In this document: in pieces, positions 7,972 through 18,288 of the stretch | Layout of the letters: each line of letters begins with the position of its first letter | Numbering within the stretch: position 1 is the first letter of the stretch | Assembly: GCF_963667045.1 (NCBI RefSeq) | Contig: NZ_OY762934.1 | Location: 3,054,501 to 3,118,500 of the forward strand | DNA: 64,000 bases | Source of the DNA: an uncultured Cohaesibacter sp. | Lineage (GTDB): Bacteria > Pseudomonadota > Alphaproteobacteria > Rhizobiales > Cohaesibacteraceae | Direction: 5' to 3' | Notes under the pieces: model-generated | Told to the model about the DNA's origin: nothing | Databases searched by the model: none | What the model saw: only the letters and a program-made list of their open reading frames with translations | Made by a program: the position numbers and the translations under genes

Positions 7972-9816
7972 ATGAACCGGTTCGATGTGGTGGTGGTTGG
8001 TGGTGGACATGCAGGTGCCGAGGCTGCGGCTGCGGCTGCCCGTGTCGGTGCGTCTGTGGCGCTGGTTACGCATAGTCGCAATACCATCGGCGTGATGTCC
8101 TGCAATCCGGCAATTGGGGGATTGGGGAAGGGCCATCTTGTTCGGGAGATCGACGCACTGGGCGGTGTCATGGGACTGGCTGCCGATAGGGGCGGGATCC
8201 AGTTTCGTCTTCTTAATCGGCGCAAGGGTCCGGCCGTGCAGGGACCGCGGGCACAGGAAGATCGAAAACTCTATCGTGATGCTGTTCAGGCGTTGCTGTT
8301 CGATATCCCTAACCTTGCTGTTGTTGATGGTGAAGTTGCTGATATGGCGATCGTGAACGGACAGGTGACGGGTGTTACTCTGGCAAATGGTGCCGAGATT
8401 GCCTGTGGTGCGGTCGTGTTGACAACCGGCACATTCTTGCGCGGGCTCATTCATATCGGGCAGAAGAGTTTCTCTGCCGGGCGAATGGGTGACCCTGCTG
8501 CCAATGACTTGTCGCTGCGGTTGATGTCGGAGAATTTCCGCCTTGGTCGCCTGAAGACCGGAACGCCAGCACGGCTCAATGGTAACACTATCGACTATTC
8601 ATCGCTGGGAACGCAGCCGGGCGACGATGAGCCGGTGGCCTTTTCCTATCTGACAGACAAGATCACGACGCCTCAGATCGATTGCCATGTGACCCGTACC
8701 GTCGACAAGACCCACAAGATCATTCGCGACAATATCCATAAATCCGCCATGTATTCGGGTCGGATCGAAGGGGTGGGGCCGCGCTATTGTCCGTCCATCG
8801 AGGACAAGATCAACCGCTTTGGTGATCGTGACGGCCATCAGGTGTTTCTGGAGCCTGAGGGGCTCGATGTGGATACGGTCTATCCGAATGGCATTTCCAC
8901 GTCGCTGCCTGAAGATGTTCAGGATGCCTATATTCATTCCATCCCCGGACTCGAAAATGTCGAGATCAAGCAGTATGGCTATGCGATCGAATATGACTAT
9001 ATCGATCCTACCGAGCTGAAGGCGACGCTTGAAACCAAGCGGGTGTCTGGGCTTTATCTGGCCGGGCAGATCAATGGCACGACCGGTTATGAAGAGGCTG
9101 GGGCGCAGGGTTTGATTGCCGGTCTCAATGCCGCCCGCCAGTGTGGTGGTCAGGATGGTGTCGTGCTCAGCCGGTCCGATGCCTATATCGGCGTGATGAT
9201 CGATGATCTGATTACCCGCGGTGTGATGGAACCTTATCGGATGTTTACGTCTCGCGCCGAGTATCGTCTGTCGCTGCGGGCTGACAATGCCGACCAACGG
9301 CTGACCGGGAAGGCGGATAGCTGGGGGTTGATCGATGATGTACGCCGCAAGAGTTTCAATCACAAGAAGGCAGAACTGGAAGCTATCTCGGCGCTGGCGC
9401 GCGAAAAGAGCCTGACGCCGAACGAGGCAGAGCGCTATGGGTTGAAAATCAACAAGGATGGTCAGCGCCGTAGTGTCTATGAGTTGCTGGCCTATCCGGA
9501 TCTGGATCTTGATCGTTTGACGGCGGTGTGGCCTGAGTTTGGGACTTTCTCGAAAGGTGCGCGCAAGCAGCTGGAAGTGGAAGCGCTCTACCAGGTCTAC
9601 ATGGAACGTCAGACCGATGACATCGAGACCTTCAAGAAGGATGAGGCTCTGGCCATTCCGTCGAATCTGCAATTCGATGCGATTAACGGTTTGTCCAACG
9701 AGCTCAAGCAGAAGCTCAATCACGTCCGGCCACAGACACTGGGGCAGGCCTCGCGCATTGACGGTATGACACCTGCTGCCCTGACGCTGGTATTGGCACA
9801 TAGCAAGCGGATGTGA
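7972..9816 (+). CDS. mnmG: tRNA uridine-5-carboxymethylaminomethyl modification enzyme MnmG (GidA)
   Basis: This is the FAD-binding partner of MnmE in wobble-uridine modification. The 614-residue product starts [19 protein letters not shown] with the dinucleotide-binding GxGxxG-type motif. It contains [20 protein letters not shown], the signature [12 protein letters not shown], and the second FAD segment [17 protein letters not shown]. Family members are about 620-630 residues, so it is complete. rsmG follows after 66 bp, and mnmE-mnmG-rsmG-parA-parB is a classic origin-proximal order. Confidence 0.97.
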   Translation: MNRFDVVVVGGGHAGAEAAAAAARVGASVALVTHSRNTIGVMSCNPAIGGLGKGHLVREIDALGGVMGLAADRGGIQFRLLNRRKGPAVQGPRAQEDRKLYRDAVQALLFDIPNLAVVDGEVADMAIVNGQVTGVTLANGAEIACGAVVLTTGTFLRGLIHIGQKSFSAGRMGDPAANDLSLRLMSENFRLGRLKTGTPARLNGNTIDYSSLGTQPGDDEPVAFSYLTDKITTPQIDCHVTRTVDKTHKIIRDNIHKSAMYSGRIEGVGPRYCPSIEDKINRFGDRDGHQVFLEPEGLDVDTVYPNGISTSLPEDVQDAYIHSIPGLENVEIKQYGYAIEYDYIDPTELKATLETKRVSGLYLAGQINGTTGYEEAGAQGLIAGLNAARQCGGQDGVVLSRSDAYIGVMIDDLITRGVMEPYRMFTSRAEYRLSLRADNADQRLTGKADSWGLIDDVRRKSFNHKKAELEAISALAREKSLTPNEAERYGLKINKDGQRRSVYELLAYPDLDLDRLTAVWPEFGTFSKGARKQLEVEALYQVYMERQTDDIETFKKDEALAIPSNLQFDAINGLSNELKQKLNHVRPQTLGQASRIDGMTPAALTLVLAHSKRM

Positions 9817-9882
9817 TTTCAAGGCGATGCAAGATGACAGAAGCGGGGGAGTGGTCCCTGTTTCGATATCTTCAATGAATGG

Positions 9883-10539
9883 ATGAAGCAAATGGACGAC
9901 AAGACACGCGGCATCGAGCTGATATCTTCCATGCTCCCGGTTTCACGTGAATCCTTGGACAAGCTGGATGCCTATGCGGCGCTGGTTCGAAAGTGGCAAC
10001 CAGCGCAGAATCTGGTGGCACCCAAGACACTGGATGAAATCTGGGTGCGGCACATTGCCGACAGCGTGCAGATTCATGCGGCGCGGCCTGAGGCTCGCTA
10101 CTGGATCGATTTGGGGTCTGGTGCCGGCTTTCCGGGTCTGGTGACAGCGATCCTGCTGGATGATCTGGGAGAGGACTACCGGGTCAATCTCGTCGAGAGC
10201 AACGGACGCAAGGGCAGCTTCCTCAAGACCGTGGCGCGTGAGCTTGGATTGAAGGTGGTTGTGCATGGCGAGAGAATCGAATCGGTGCTTGAAAACTGGT
10301 CCGATCCGGTCGATGCCTTCAGTGCCCGGGCGCTTGCTTCGTTCGATAAATTGTGCGGCTTTATTCATCCCCATATTTCTGAAAGTTGTGTGGGTGTTTT
10401 CCACAAAGGTCGGGACTTTGATCGAGAATTGAGCGAGGCTAGTGTCCGCTGGAATGTAGATCTGGTACAACAAAGCAGCAGGACAGATCCGGATGCGAGG
10501 GTCGTCATTCTGCGCCGCTTATCACCTAAAAACGCATAG
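9883..10539 (+). CDS. rsmG: 16S rRNA (guanine-N7) methyltransferase RsmG (GidB)
   Basis: RsmG methylates G527 of 16S rRNA with S-adenosylmethionine. The 218-residue protein has the SAM-binding core WIDLGSGAGFPGL, the acidic LVESNGRKGSFL strand, and FSARALASFDKL. The ATG at 9883 is used; ATG 9892 is an equally possible start. A parS site lies inside the coding sequence, where it encodes VSRES at the start of the LDKLDAY helix. The gene sits 28 bp before parA and is probably co-transcribed with mnmG and parAB. Confidence 0.95.
   Translation: MKQMDDKTRGIELISSMLPVSRESLDKLDAYAALVRKWQPAQNLVAPKTLDEIWVRHIADSVQIHAARPEARYWIDLGSGAGFPGLVTAILLDDLGEDYRVNLVESNGRKGSFLKTVARELGLKVVVHGERIESVLENWSDPVDAFSARALASFDKLCGFIHPHISESCVGVFHKGRDFDRELSEASVRWNVDLVQQSSRTDPDARVVILRRLSPKNA
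9940..9953 (+). promoter_or_regulatory. parS site 5, inside rsmG
   Basis: GTTTCACGTGAATC lies within the rsmG reading frame (codons for V-S-R-E-S). It has the same orientation as sites 2-4. Confidence 0.85.
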
Positions 10540-10567
10540 TCAAACAAATGCGAAGTGAGGCTATTTC

Positions 10568-11398
10568 ATGAGTTCACTGCCTGAATCTCCCCGCGTTCTG
10601 ACCCTGGCCAATCAGAAGGGCGGCGTTGGGAAAACAACGACTGCAATCAATTTGGGTACCGCTCTTGCGGCGATTGGCGAGACCGTTCTGATCGTGGATG
10701 TGGATCCTCAGGGTAACGCGAGCACCGGGCTCGGGATTGATCGTCAGTCGCGCAATATTTCGACGGCAGAGCTTCTTCTGAATGAAGCCACGTTGATGGA
10801 AGCGGCGATTCCGACGGCGGTTCCGCGCCTGTCTGTTGCTGCCTCGACCATGGATCTGCTTGGTCTTGAACAGGAAATTTCAGGTGCCAAGGATCGGGCC
10901 TTCCGGTTGCGCCGGGCTATTGAGCGGCATGGCGAAATGGGTGATAGAATCCCGGAAGACAAGCGCTTTACCTATGTTCTGATTGATTGCCCTCCATCCC
11001 TCAACCTCCTGACTATCAATGCCATGGCTGCAGCTCACTCGATTCTGGTGCCATTGCAGTGCGAGTTCTTTGCGCTTGAAGGTTTGACGCAGCTCATTCA
11101 GACTGTGAATCAGGTGAAAGGCGCGCTCAATCCGGAGCTGTCGATTCATGGGATCGTGATGACGATGTATGATAGCCGCAACAATCTCTCCAATCAGGTG
11201 GTGGCAGATGTGCGGGAGCATATGGGTGACAAGGTCTATGAGACGATCATTCCGCGGAATGTACGGGTTTCTGAAGCGCCATCCTATGGCAAGCCGGCGT
11301 TGCTCTATGATCTTAAATGTTCTGGCAGCCAGGCCTATCTCAAGCTCGCTTCGGAGATCATTCAGCGCGAAAAGAAGTTGCGTAACAAGGCCGCCTAA
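10568..11398 (+). CDS. parA: Chromosome-partitioning ATPase ParA
   Basis: ParA is the Walker-type ATPase that moves ParB-bound origins to daughter cells. The 276-residue protein carries the deviant Walker A KGGVGKTTT with its signature lysine, then IVDVDPQGNAS (Walker A') and YVLIDCPPSLNLLT (Walker B). The C-terminal NVRVSEAPSYGKP is the chromosomal ParA/Soj signature. A GAGG-type ribosome site precedes the ATG (agtgaggctatttc). parB follows after about 65 bp. Several parS sites in the window are its presumed centromere. Confidence 0.96.
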   Translation: MSSLPESPRVLTLANQKGGVGKTTTAINLGTALAAIGETVLIVDVDPQGNASTGLGIDRQSRNISTAELLLNEATLMEAAIPTAVPRLSVAASTMDLLGLEQEISGAKDRAFRLRRAIERHGEMGDRIPEDKRFTYVLIDCPPSLNLLTINAMAAAHSILVPLQCEFFALEGLTQLIQTVNQVKGALNPELSIHGIVMTMYDSRNNLSNQVVADVREHMGDKVYETIIPRNVRVSEAPSYGKPALLYDLKCSGSQAYLKLASEIIQREKKLRNKAA

Positions 11399-11464
11399 AG
11401 AAGGCGGTCTCACATTGACAAGAGGGAAGTCTGATCCGGGTGAAGCGGTCGCGCTGCGGGTTTG

Positions 11465-12349
11465 ATGGGAATGCGGAAAATGACAAAAAAACCAGTTGAA
11501 GGCAAACGGTTGGGACGCGGATTGGCCGCTCTCATTGGTGACATGGATAACGAAGCGCAGGCGATTGAGCGGGCTCGATCCCAGCGCCGCATTCCGATTG
11601 AATTCCTGCGGCCTAACCCGAGGAACCCGCGCCGGGATTTCATCGAGAAGGATCTTGACGATCTGACCCGTTCGGTCAAGGAAAAGGGCATCATGCAGCC
11701 GATCCTCTGCCGTCCGGTAGACGGACGCAGTGATTCCTTTGAAATCATCGCCGGCGAGCGTCGCTGGCGCGCGGCTCAGGGTGCTGGTCTTCATGAAGTG
11801 CCGGTGCTCATTCATGACGTCAATGACAAGGAAGCCCTTGAGCTTGCAATCATCGAAAACGTTCAGCGCGCCGACCTCAATGCTCTGGAAGAAGCATTGG
11901 GTTATGATCAGTTGATCGCCGAGTTTGACTATACGCAAGCAGAACTGGCCGATGTCATCGGCAAGAGCCGTTCGCATGTCGCCAACACTCTGCGTCTGTT
12001 GAAACTGCCAGAAAGCATCAAGGATTACCTCAAGAAGGGTGAGCTGACGGCTGGTCACGCCCGTGCGCTGATTACGGCGGAGAATCCGGAAGAACTCGCC
12101 CGGCGCATTGTCGAAGACGGTATGACCGTGCGTGATGCTGAAAAGGCAGGGCAGGAAAAGGACAAGAATCCGAAAGAGCCGAAGCCGAAGAAGGAAAAGG
12201 ACGCCGATACGGTGGCTCTGGAAAAGCGCCTGACGGACCGGCTCGGCTGGAATGTCTTCATCGCGCCGAAGAAGAAGGGCGGCGAATTGAAGATCCAGTA
12301 TAAGTCGCTTGAGCAGCTCGACGCGATTATTTCCATTCTCGAGAAATGA
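11465..12349 (+). CDS. parB: Chromosome-partitioning protein ParB
   Basis: ParB binds parS and spreads on DNA as a CTP-dependent clamp. The product of about 294 residues has an LGRGLAALIGD ParA-interacting N-terminus and the ParB/Srx domain with PNPRNPRR and GERRWRAA (CTP-binding motif). A helix-turn-helix (QAELADVIGKSRSHVANTLR) binds parS, and a Lys-rich linker leads to the dimerising C-terminus. ATGs at 11465, 11471 and 11480 are all possible starts because no strong ribosome site singles one out. Two further parS sites lie downstream. Confidence 0.94.
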   Translation: MGMRKMTKKPVEGKRLGRGLAALIGDMDNEAQAIERARSQRRIPIEFLRPNPRNPRRDFIEKDLDDLTRSVKEKGIMQPILCRPVDGRSDSFEIIAGERRWRAAQGAGLHEVPVLIHDVNDKEALELAIIENVQRADLNALEEALGYDQLIAEFDYTQAELADVIGKSRSHVANTLRLLKLPESIKDYLKKGELTAGHARALITAENPEELARRIVEDGMTVRDAEKAGQEKDKNPKEPKPKKEKDADTVALEKRLTDRLGWNVFIAPKKKGGELKIQYKSLEQLDAIISILEK

Positions 12350-12370
12350 GACGGGTTCAAAGCGGTTTTT

Positions 12371-12397
12371 AAAGGGGGCTTCGGCTCCCTTTTTTTG
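12371..12397 (+). terminator. Rho-independent terminator after parB
   Basis: A 9-bp stem (AAAGGGGGC / GCTCCCTTT, one G-U) around a TTCG tetraloop is followed by T7. It closes the parAB operon. Confidence 0.88.
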
Positions 12398-12406
12398 TTG
12401 CCGACT

Positions 12407-12420
12407 GATTCACGTGAAAC
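12407..12420 (-). promoter_or_regulatory. parS site 6
   Basis: GATTCACGTGAAAC is the reverse complement of the asymmetric form found in sites 2-5. It lies just past the parB terminator. The rest of the gap to 12538 shows nothing else. Confidence 0.83.
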
Positions 12421-12538
12421 GAATTTATCGTTTGATTCGATGACTCTAGCGCTTTGTCGGGAAGTTTGGCAGCTCACGCGCTCATTTGAGTCGTGTTAGG
12501 GGACGGGTAGGGCCAGCCAAGAGGGGCAGGATTACTGC

Positions 12539-13795
12539 CTAGTGGTCGTTTTCCGCTTTTGAGCGAGGGCTGGTCGACGCAATGGCGCGTTGGAGCGGCC
12601 ACAAGGTGATGAGGGCGATCAGACCGGCCACGCCAAAGGTTCCTGCCGGGAAATAGTGCGCTGTTCCCTGTTCGCTGAAAAAGGAGAAGGTGTGAGTCAT
12701 GATCAGCGGGCTGAGAATTGCGGTCAGTGACATGATGGACGAAATTCCGCCCTGCAACTCACCCTGTGCATTGGCAGGAACCCGATTGGAGACTAGCCCC
12801 TGTAGTGCGGCCATGCCGACAGCTCCTATGGCGATGACTGGCAGGCCTGCCATCAGGACCCAGCCTTTGGTGATGAAAAGGAAGGCCAACATGCCCAGCG
12901 CTTCGATCGAGATGCCGATGAAGGCAACGGTTTTTTCTTCAAACCAGTTGAGCATCACTCGGATCAGAAAGACCTGCACCAGCGCATAGAAAAAGCCATA
13001 GATTCCAAGCGATATGCCCGTTTGCAGGCTTGACCAGCCAAAGACCTCGCGGGTGAAAAAGGGGAAAACGGTGGGGTAGATCTGTGTCGCTAGATGGAAG
13101 AAGAAAAAGGCGGTGAAAAACAGGATGATTCCGGGTGTTTTTGTGGCCTGGATCAATGTTCCAACCGGGTTGGCACGGCGCCATTCAAACGGACGGTGAT
13201 TTTTCGGCTCCAGTGTTTCGGGAAAGATGAAATAGCCGTAGAGCAGGTTGAGAACTGCCAGCCCGGCGGCGAAGAAAAAGGGTGCCACCACGCTGATTTC
13301 TGCAGTCAATCCACCGATAACCGGCCCGGCAATGAAACCAAGGCCGAATCCGGCGCTGACAAGGCCGAAATTGCGGGTTTTTTCTTCCGGTTTCGAGATA
13401 TCTGCCACGAAGGCGAGGGCGCATGTGTGGGTTGCGCCGGTGATGCCGGAAAGCAGACGGGCGATGAACAGCAGTGCGAGGGATCCTGCAAAGCCCATGA
13501 TTAAATAATTGATGCCCATGAAAGCCAGCGAGACCAGCATAACCGGCCGTCTGCCGAAATGGTCGGACAAGTTGCCCAGCGTCGGCCCCATAAGAAACTG
13601 CATGGCGGCATAGACAAAGCTCAGATAGCCGCCATAGACCGCTGCATCGCTGAGGCTTGCGTGGGTCAGATGTTGCAACAGGTCGGGCATGACCGGCATG
13701 ATCAGGCCGATTCCCATGGCATCGAGGAAGACTGTTATGAGCGCAAAGAAGGCGGAATGTCTTCTTGAGGATGGGGACGGTTTCGCTTCTTGCAT
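12539..13795 (-). CDS. MFS transporter, TCR/Tet type (drug:H+ antiporter family)
   Basis: The 418-residue protein has about 12 hydrophobic helices. The MFS motif A GNLSDHFGRRPVML lies between helices 2 and 3, and the antiporter-type FGLGFIAGPVIGG (motif C) is in helix 5. LDAMGIGLIMPVMPDLL in helix 1 is typical of the TetA/TCR branch. Such proteins export drugs or metabolites in exchange for protons, but many TetA-like chromosomal members have no known substrate, so no resistance is claimed. It stands alone, between the parB terminator and holA, in a parS-bearing neighbourhood, and no regulator is adjacent. Confidence 0.87.
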   Translation of the reverse strand: MQEAKPSPSSRRHSAFFALITVFLDAMGIGLIMPVMPDLLQHLTHASLSDAAVYGGYLSFVYAAMQFLMGPTLGNLSDHFGRRPVMLVSLAFMGINYLIMGFAGSLALLFIARLLSGITGATHTCALAFVADISKPEEKTRNFGLVSAGFGLGFIAGPVIGGLTAEISVVAPFFFAAGLAVLNLLYGYFIFPETLEPKNHRPFEWRRANPVGTLIQATKTPGIILFFTAFFFFHLATQIYPTVFPFFTREVFGWSSLQTGISLGIYGFFYALVQVFLIRVMLNWFEEKTVAFIGISIEALGMLAFLFITKGWVLMAGLPVIAIGAVGMAALQGLVSNRVPANAQGELQGGISSIMSLTAILSPLIMTHTFSFFSEQGTAHYFPAGTFGVAGLIALITLWPLQRAIASTSPRSKAENDH

Positions 13796-13914
13796 GGGGT
13801 CATACTCTCAAGGACCACGAGACTTCCGGCGCTGTTGCAGAGTGCGCTCAGCCTGATTGTCTGCTGCATTCCGGTTTATAGATAAACCTAAAAACTTAAG
13901 AAAAATGTTCGATA

Positions 13915-13928
13915 GATTCACGTGAAAC
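13915..13928 (-). promoter_or_regulatory. parS site 7
   Basis: GATTCACGTGAAAC has the same orientation as site 6. It lies in the 209-bp gap between the MFS gene and the end of holA, which otherwise shows nothing recognisable. Confidence 0.83.
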
Positions 13929-14004
13929 GATCACCAAATTGCGCGCGCCATCCTGTGCGATCAGAACCGCAAGGCAAGTGAGATTTCGCCGCAATCCGAG
14001 GGGG

Positions 14005-15039
14005 TTAGCGTGCGCTTCTCTGGGCTGTTGCCGCGATCATCATCAGAGTGTCGGAAATGACCGTCTGAGAGAGCGTGTAGTTCTTGCGGCTGTTGGCAAG
14101 GCTCTGGGAGAGCAGCTCGCAAGCGCGAGAGGCGTTTCTGCTGCTCCAGATGCGCAATTGGCTCTGAATGAGCGGTTTACGCTTGAAATGCAGCATCGGA
14201 GCGGCCTTGTCGAGGGCTGTCTGGGGTGGTGTGCCCTTGTCGAGGAGATGCAGACAGCGTTCCAGCATCTGGAAATGGCGCAAGGCTGCCGAGCCGATCA
14301 CCGATGGGTTCTGGCCCGAACCAAGGATCTGTTCCAGCCGCCGGTCGAGCTCTCCAGTGTTTCCAAGCGCTGCAGAATCGATGATCATGTCGATCTGCTG
14401 ATTGGAGGCGTCTCCGACAATGTCTTCGATGTGCTGTTCGGTGATTTCACCGTCGTCCATTGCGTAAAGGCACAGTTTCTGCACCTCTGCACGGGAGGCC
14501 ATACGGTCGGCGCCCAGATTGTCCAGAAGCATCGTTCGAGCATTTTTGGTGATAGTGAGCCCCGCCAGAGCGATTTCCTCGTCTATGATGCCGTTGAGGG
14601 CTTCTCTGGCGTCCATATAGCAGGGCAGGGCCACGGCGCTGAAGGCATTTTCGATGGCCTTGCGCATGGGAACCGACTTCTTGAGGTCAGCTGCCTTGAT
14701 GATGATGAAGGCGTCCTTTGGTGGCGTGTTGAGTACCGGCTCAAGGGCAGGCATGATGGACTTGTTGCCACTCATCTGGATGGTGATCACGCGGCTGCCG
14801 CCAAACATCGAAATGGTATTGGCCTCGTCTGCGAGCCGCAGAGGGTCGTTGGCCAGGTCCGCCGAATCAAGACGGACGACCGCAAAGGGGTCGGAATTAT
14901 TTTTCAGATAGGTTTGGGCGAGGCGTTCAGCGCGTTCTGTGACCAGACCAGTGTCCTGGCCATAGATCAGAATGACCTTGTGGGAGAGGTTGGGTTTGAC
15001 CAGATAGGCATCGATCATGTTGGCCTTGATTTGTGCCAT
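14005..15039 (-). CDS. holA: DNA polymerase III subunit delta
   Basis: HolA is the delta subunit of the clamp loader that opens the beta clamp. The 344-residue product has the family length. It contains YGQDTGLVTERAERL near the N-terminus, DPFAVVRLDSADLANDP, and the helical lid and collar regions ending LMMIAATAQRSAR. The start is supported by AGGTAGGA upstream of ATG 15039. It follows lptE on the same strand, the standard leuS-lptE-holA order, but a hairpin terminator separates it from lptE, so it may have its own promoter. Confidence 0.93.
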   Translation of the reverse strand: MAQIKANMIDAYLVKPNLSHKVILIYGQDTGLVTERAERLAQTYLKNNSDPFAVVRLDSADLANDPLRLADEANTISMFGGSRVITIQMSGNKSIMPALEPVLNTPPKDAFIIIKAADLKKSVPMRKAIENAFSAVALPCYMDAREALNGIIDEEIALAGLTITKNARTMLLDNLGADRMASRAEVQKLCLYAMDDGEITEQHIEDIVGDASNQQIDMIIDSAALGNTGELDRRLEQILGSGQNPSVIGSAALRHFQMLERCLHLLDKGTPPQTALDKAAPMLHFKRKPLIQSQLRIWSSRNASRACELLSQSLANSRKNYTLSQTVISDTLMMIAATAQRSAR

Positions 15040-15077
15040 ATCCTACCTCTGGAGCGCGAAAGAGTCAGAATTTATTC

Positions 15078-15117
15078 AATAAAAACAGAGCTGTAGGAGG
15101 GTCCCGCGGCTCTGTTT
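15078..15117 (-). terminator. Terminator between lptE and holA
   Basis: A 9-bp perfect stem (AAACAGAGC / GCTCTGTTT) is followed, on the minus strand, by TTTTTATT. It would stop or attenuate leuS-lptE transcripts before holA. Confidence 0.7.
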
Positions 15118-15122
15118 GAGAG

Positions 15123-15659
15123 TCATGTGCCTGCAGCAAAGAAGGCCGACAGGCGGAGCTGGATGTCATTGGCAATCTGCTCGGCGGCGCGGTTCTCGGC
15201 GTCAAGGCTGGCGCGATCATTGGCAAAGCGCTGGGTGCTTCTGGCATATTCTGCCGTAAAGAAGCTGGAGCCCTTGGTGGCGACCGTCTTGTCGGAAAGC
15301 CGGATCAGCTGGTAGTTGGCCGTCAGGCTCACACGGGTCGTCGTGGCAAGGCCGGTACCGCTTTCAATGGTCAGGTCGTCACTGGATTTCTTGACATCGA
15401 AAGACAGCTTGTAGGCCGGGGCCGCCGGTTCGCCGCCGCCAGTGAAGGCGAAGACGAGACTGTTGCGGATTTCCTGTTCAAGGCGGGTCTTGGCTTCGGC
15501 AATGTCTACAGAGGAAAGCTCGGTAGACAGGGATTGGCCAGACGCGGTCGTTGAGGAATAAAGCGGACGGACCTGACAGGCGGAAAGCCCAAGACCGAGG
15601 CCCAGAAAGAGGGCCAGGGTCAGAATTTTCGTCTTGCTATGATTGTCAGATAACAACAT
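15123..15659 (-). CDS. lptE: LPS-assembly lipoprotein LptE
   Basis: LptE plugs the LptD barrel that inserts lipopolysaccharide in the outer membrane. The 178-residue protein begins [11 protein letters not shown], then a hydrophobic signal segment ending in the lipobox LSAC. Mature QVRPLYSS is the usual alphaproteobacterial LptE start, followed by a beta-rich domain. The ATG lies inside the last codons of leuS (14-nt overlap), which implies translational coupling. A longer frame from 15707 would place extra charged residues before the signal peptide and is rejected. Identity rests on context and lipobox because the family is poorly conserved. Confidence 0.85.
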   Translation of the reverse strand: MLLSDNHSKTKILTLALFLGLGLGLSACQVRPLYSSTTASGQSLSTELSSVDIAEAKTRLEQEIRNSLVFAFTGGGEPAAPAYKLSFDVKKSSDDLTIESGTGLATTTRVSLTANYQLIRLSDKTVATKGSSFFTAEYARSTQRFANDRASLDAENRAAEQIANDIQLRLSAFFAAGT

Positions 15660-18264
15660 TGACGATCCTTTTGGGCACGACAATGACCTTGCGCGGAGCT
15701 TTGCCATCCAGTGCTTTGATTACGGGTTCAGATGCGAGTACAGCCTTTTCGATTGTATCGTTATCTGCGTCCGCAGCAACGGTTATTTCGCCACGCTTCT
15801 TGCCGTTGACCTGAATTGGAAGCGTGATTTCATCTTCCGTCAACATGGCGCTGTCGGCTTTTGGCCAGGCTTGCGTTGAAACCATGCCGTCCATGCCAAG
15901 CTCGGACCAGCATTCTTCGGCCAGATGCGGCATCATCGGAGAGCACATCAGCAGCAGCAACTGCATGGATTCATTGACAACCCAGCTCAGCGAAGCGTCG
16001 GCTGACAGTTTTTCGGGCTTTGCATCGGCGGCAATCATGTTGACCAGCTGATAGATCTGGGCAACGGCGCGGTTGAAGCCGAGCTGCTCGATGTTGCTTT
16101 CCACATTGGCCAGTGTCTTGTGGGTCAGCTTGCGCAGGGCCAGAGCCTCGCCAGAGAGGCTATCGGGCTTGCTGAGCGTTGCAGAGCGAAGGAATTCCGA
16201 TACGTCGGCCGTCAGACGCCAGATGCGCTGGATGAAGCGATGGGCACCCTCGGCACCGGCTTCGGTCCAGATGACGTCCCGTTCCGGAGGGCTGTCGGAG
16301 AGCATGAACCAGCGGGCGGTGTCGGCACCGTAGGTTTCAATGATGTCGGTCGGATCCACGGTGTTCTTCTTGGATTTCGACATCTTCTCGATGGAGCCGA
16401 TGGTGATGGTTTCACCGGTTTCCTTGTGAACAGCGCTTCGTTTGCCGTCCTTTTCGGTCACCGTGATCTCTGCCGGGGAAACCCAGCGGCCATCTTCGCC
16501 CTTGTAGGTCTCATGCACGACCATGCCCTGCGTGAACAGGCCCTTGAAGGGTTCCTTGACGTTCATGTGGCCGGTGGCGCACATGGCGCGGGCAAAGAAG
16601 CGGGAATAGAGCAGATGCAGGATCGCATGCTCGATACCGCCGATATACTGATCAACCGGCAGCCATTCGTCGACGGCTTTCTTGTCGGTCGGATTGGTTT
16701 CCCAAGGCGCGGTAAAGCGGGCGAAATACCAGGAGCTGTCCACGAAGGTGTCCATGGTGTCGGTTTCGCGCTTGGCAGGCTTGCCGCATTTCGGGCAGGC
16801 GCAGTCGCGCCAGGTCGGATGACGATCGAGTGGGTTGCCCGGCTTGTCGAAGGTGATGTCCTCGGGCAGCTTGATCGGCAGATTTTCTTTCTTTTCCGGA
16901 ACGACGCCGCAGTCCGGGCAATGGACCATCGGGATCGGGCAGCCCCAGTAGCGCTGACGGGAAATACCCCAGTCACGCAGACGATACTGGGTCTTGCGCA
17001 GAGCCTGAGGCTTGTCGCCGATGATGACGGCTTCCAGCTTGGAGGCAACCGCTTCCTTGGCATCCGCGATGGACATGCCGTCGAGGAATTCGGAATTGAA
17101 GATGGTGCCTTCGCCGGTGTAGGCCTCGTCGGCCACATCGAAGGAAGCAGGATCGGCATCTTTCGGCAGCACGACCGGGGTGACTGAAAGGCCATATTTG
17201 CGGGCAAAATCAAGGTCGCGCTGGTCGTGGGCCGGGCAGCCGAAGATGGCGCCAGTGCCGTAGTCCATCAGGATGAAGTTGGCGACGTGAACAGGCAATT
17301 CAATAGAAGAATCAAGTGGATGTACAACCTTCAAGCCGGTGTCGAAGCCGAATTTCTCAGCCGTTTCCAGCTCGGCGGCCGAAGTGCCCATGCGGTGACA
17401 TTCGTCAACAAAGGCCTGCAGCTCGGGATTGTCCTTTGCCAGTTCCCTGGTCAGCGGATGATCGGCGGAAAGGCCCATGAAGGATGCACCGAACAGCGTA
17501 TCCGGGCGCGTGGTGAAGATCTCGACTTCGGTGTGGCCGTGGATTGGTTCACGTAGCTGGAAGCGCACCTGAAGGCCTTCGGATTTGCCGATCCAGTTGC
17601 GCTGCATCAGGCGAACCTTGTCTGGCCAGCGGTCGAGATTGTCGATTTCGGAGAGCAGGTCGTCGGCATAGTCGGTGATCTTGAAGAACCACTGGGTCAG
17701 CTCGCGCTGCTCGACCTCGGCGCCGGAGCGCCAGCCCTTGCCGTCGATAACCTGTTCGTTGGCCAGAACCGTCTGGTCTACCGGGTCCCAGTTGACCTTG
17801 GCGTTCTTGCGATAGGCGAGGCCCTTTTCGACGAAATCGAGGAACAGCATCTGCTGGCGGTGGTAATAGTCCACGTCGCAGGTGGCGAATTCACGCTCCC
17901 AATCCAGCGACAGGCCCATCAGCTTGAGCTGGGCGCGCATGGTGGCGATGTTTTCGTAGGTCCAGTCCTTGGGATGGATCTTGTTCTGCATGGCGGCATT
18001 CTCAGCCGGCATGCCGAAAGCGTCCCAGCCCATCGGGTGCAGAACATTGAAGCCCTTGGCGCGCTTGTAGCGCGCGACAACATCACCCATGGTGTAGTTG
18101 CGAACATGGCCAATATGAATGCGACCAGACGGATAGGGGAACATCTCCAGCACGTAATATTTGGGCCGTGGGTCGTCATTCGTGGTTTTGAAGATTTTCT
18201 GGGTATCCCAGGTCTGCTGCCAGCGAATTTCCGCTTCGCGTGCGTTGTAGCGTTCATTAGCCAT
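15646..18264 (-). CDS. leuS: Leucyl-tRNA synthetase
   Basis: LeuS charges tRNA-Leu and edits mischarged products. The 872-residue protein contains the HIGH-type motif [15 protein letters not shown] near residue 45. A large editing domain ([14 protein letters not shown]), a zinc-type cysteine cluster ([20 protein letters not shown]), the KMSKSKKN motif, and the anticodon and C-terminal domains follow. Family length is about 860-880. It overlaps lptE by 14 nt. The upstream gap carries an intergenic repeat, and no leader peptide or T-box was seen. Confidence 0.97.
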   Translation of the reverse strand: MANERYNAREAEIRWQQTWDTQKIFKTTNDDPRPKYYVLEMFPYPSGRIHIGHVRNYTMGDVVARYKRAKGFNVLHPMGWDAFGMPAENAAMQNKIHPKDWTYENIATMRAQLKLMGLSLDWEREFATCDVDYYHRQQMLFLDFVEKGLAYRKNAKVNWDPVDQTVLANEQVIDGKGWRSGAEVEQRELTQWFFKITDYADDLLSEIDNLDRWPDKVRLMQRNWIGKSEGLQVRFQLREPIHGHTEVEIFTTRPDTLFGASFMGLSADHPLTRELAKDNPELQAFVDECHRMGTSAAELETAEKFGFDTGLKVVHPLDSSIELPVHVANFILMDYGTGAIFGCPAHDQRDLDFARKYGLSVTPVVLPKDADPASFDVADEAYTGEGTIFNSEFLDGMSIADAKEAVASKLEAVIIGDKPQALRKTQYRLRDWGISRQRYWGCPIPMVHCPDCGVVPEKKENLPIKLPEDITFDKPGNPLDRHPTWRDCACPKCGKPAKRETDTMDTFVDSSWYFARFTAPWETNPTDKKAVDEWLPVDQYIGGIEHAILHLLYSRFFARAMCATGHMNVKEPFKGLFTQGMVVHETYKGEDGRWVSPAEITVTEKDGKRSAVHKETGETITIGSIEKMSKSKKNTVDPTDIIETYGADTARWFMLSDSPPERDVIWTEAGAEGAHRFIQRIWRLTADVSEFLRSATLSKPDSLSGEALALRKLTHKTLANVESNIEQLGFNRAVAQIYQLVNMIAADAKPEKLSADASLSWVVNESMQLLLLMCSPMMPHLAEECWSELGMDGMVSTQAWPKADSAMLTEDEITLPIQVNGKKRGEITVAADADNDTIEKAVLASEPVIKALDGKAPRKVIVVPKRIVNVVI

Positions 18265-18288
18265 GGATCGTCGCCAATGCCTCGTCTC

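Noticed and set aside
7770..8075. Open frame across the parS cluster and mnmG start.
   Set aside because: It runs out of frame into mnmG and its N-terminal half contains parS DNA; no conserved features.
12539..13795. Tetracycline-resistance gene.
   Set aside because: The TCR/Tet resemblance is at family level only; no adjacent tetR regulator and a core chromosomal location.
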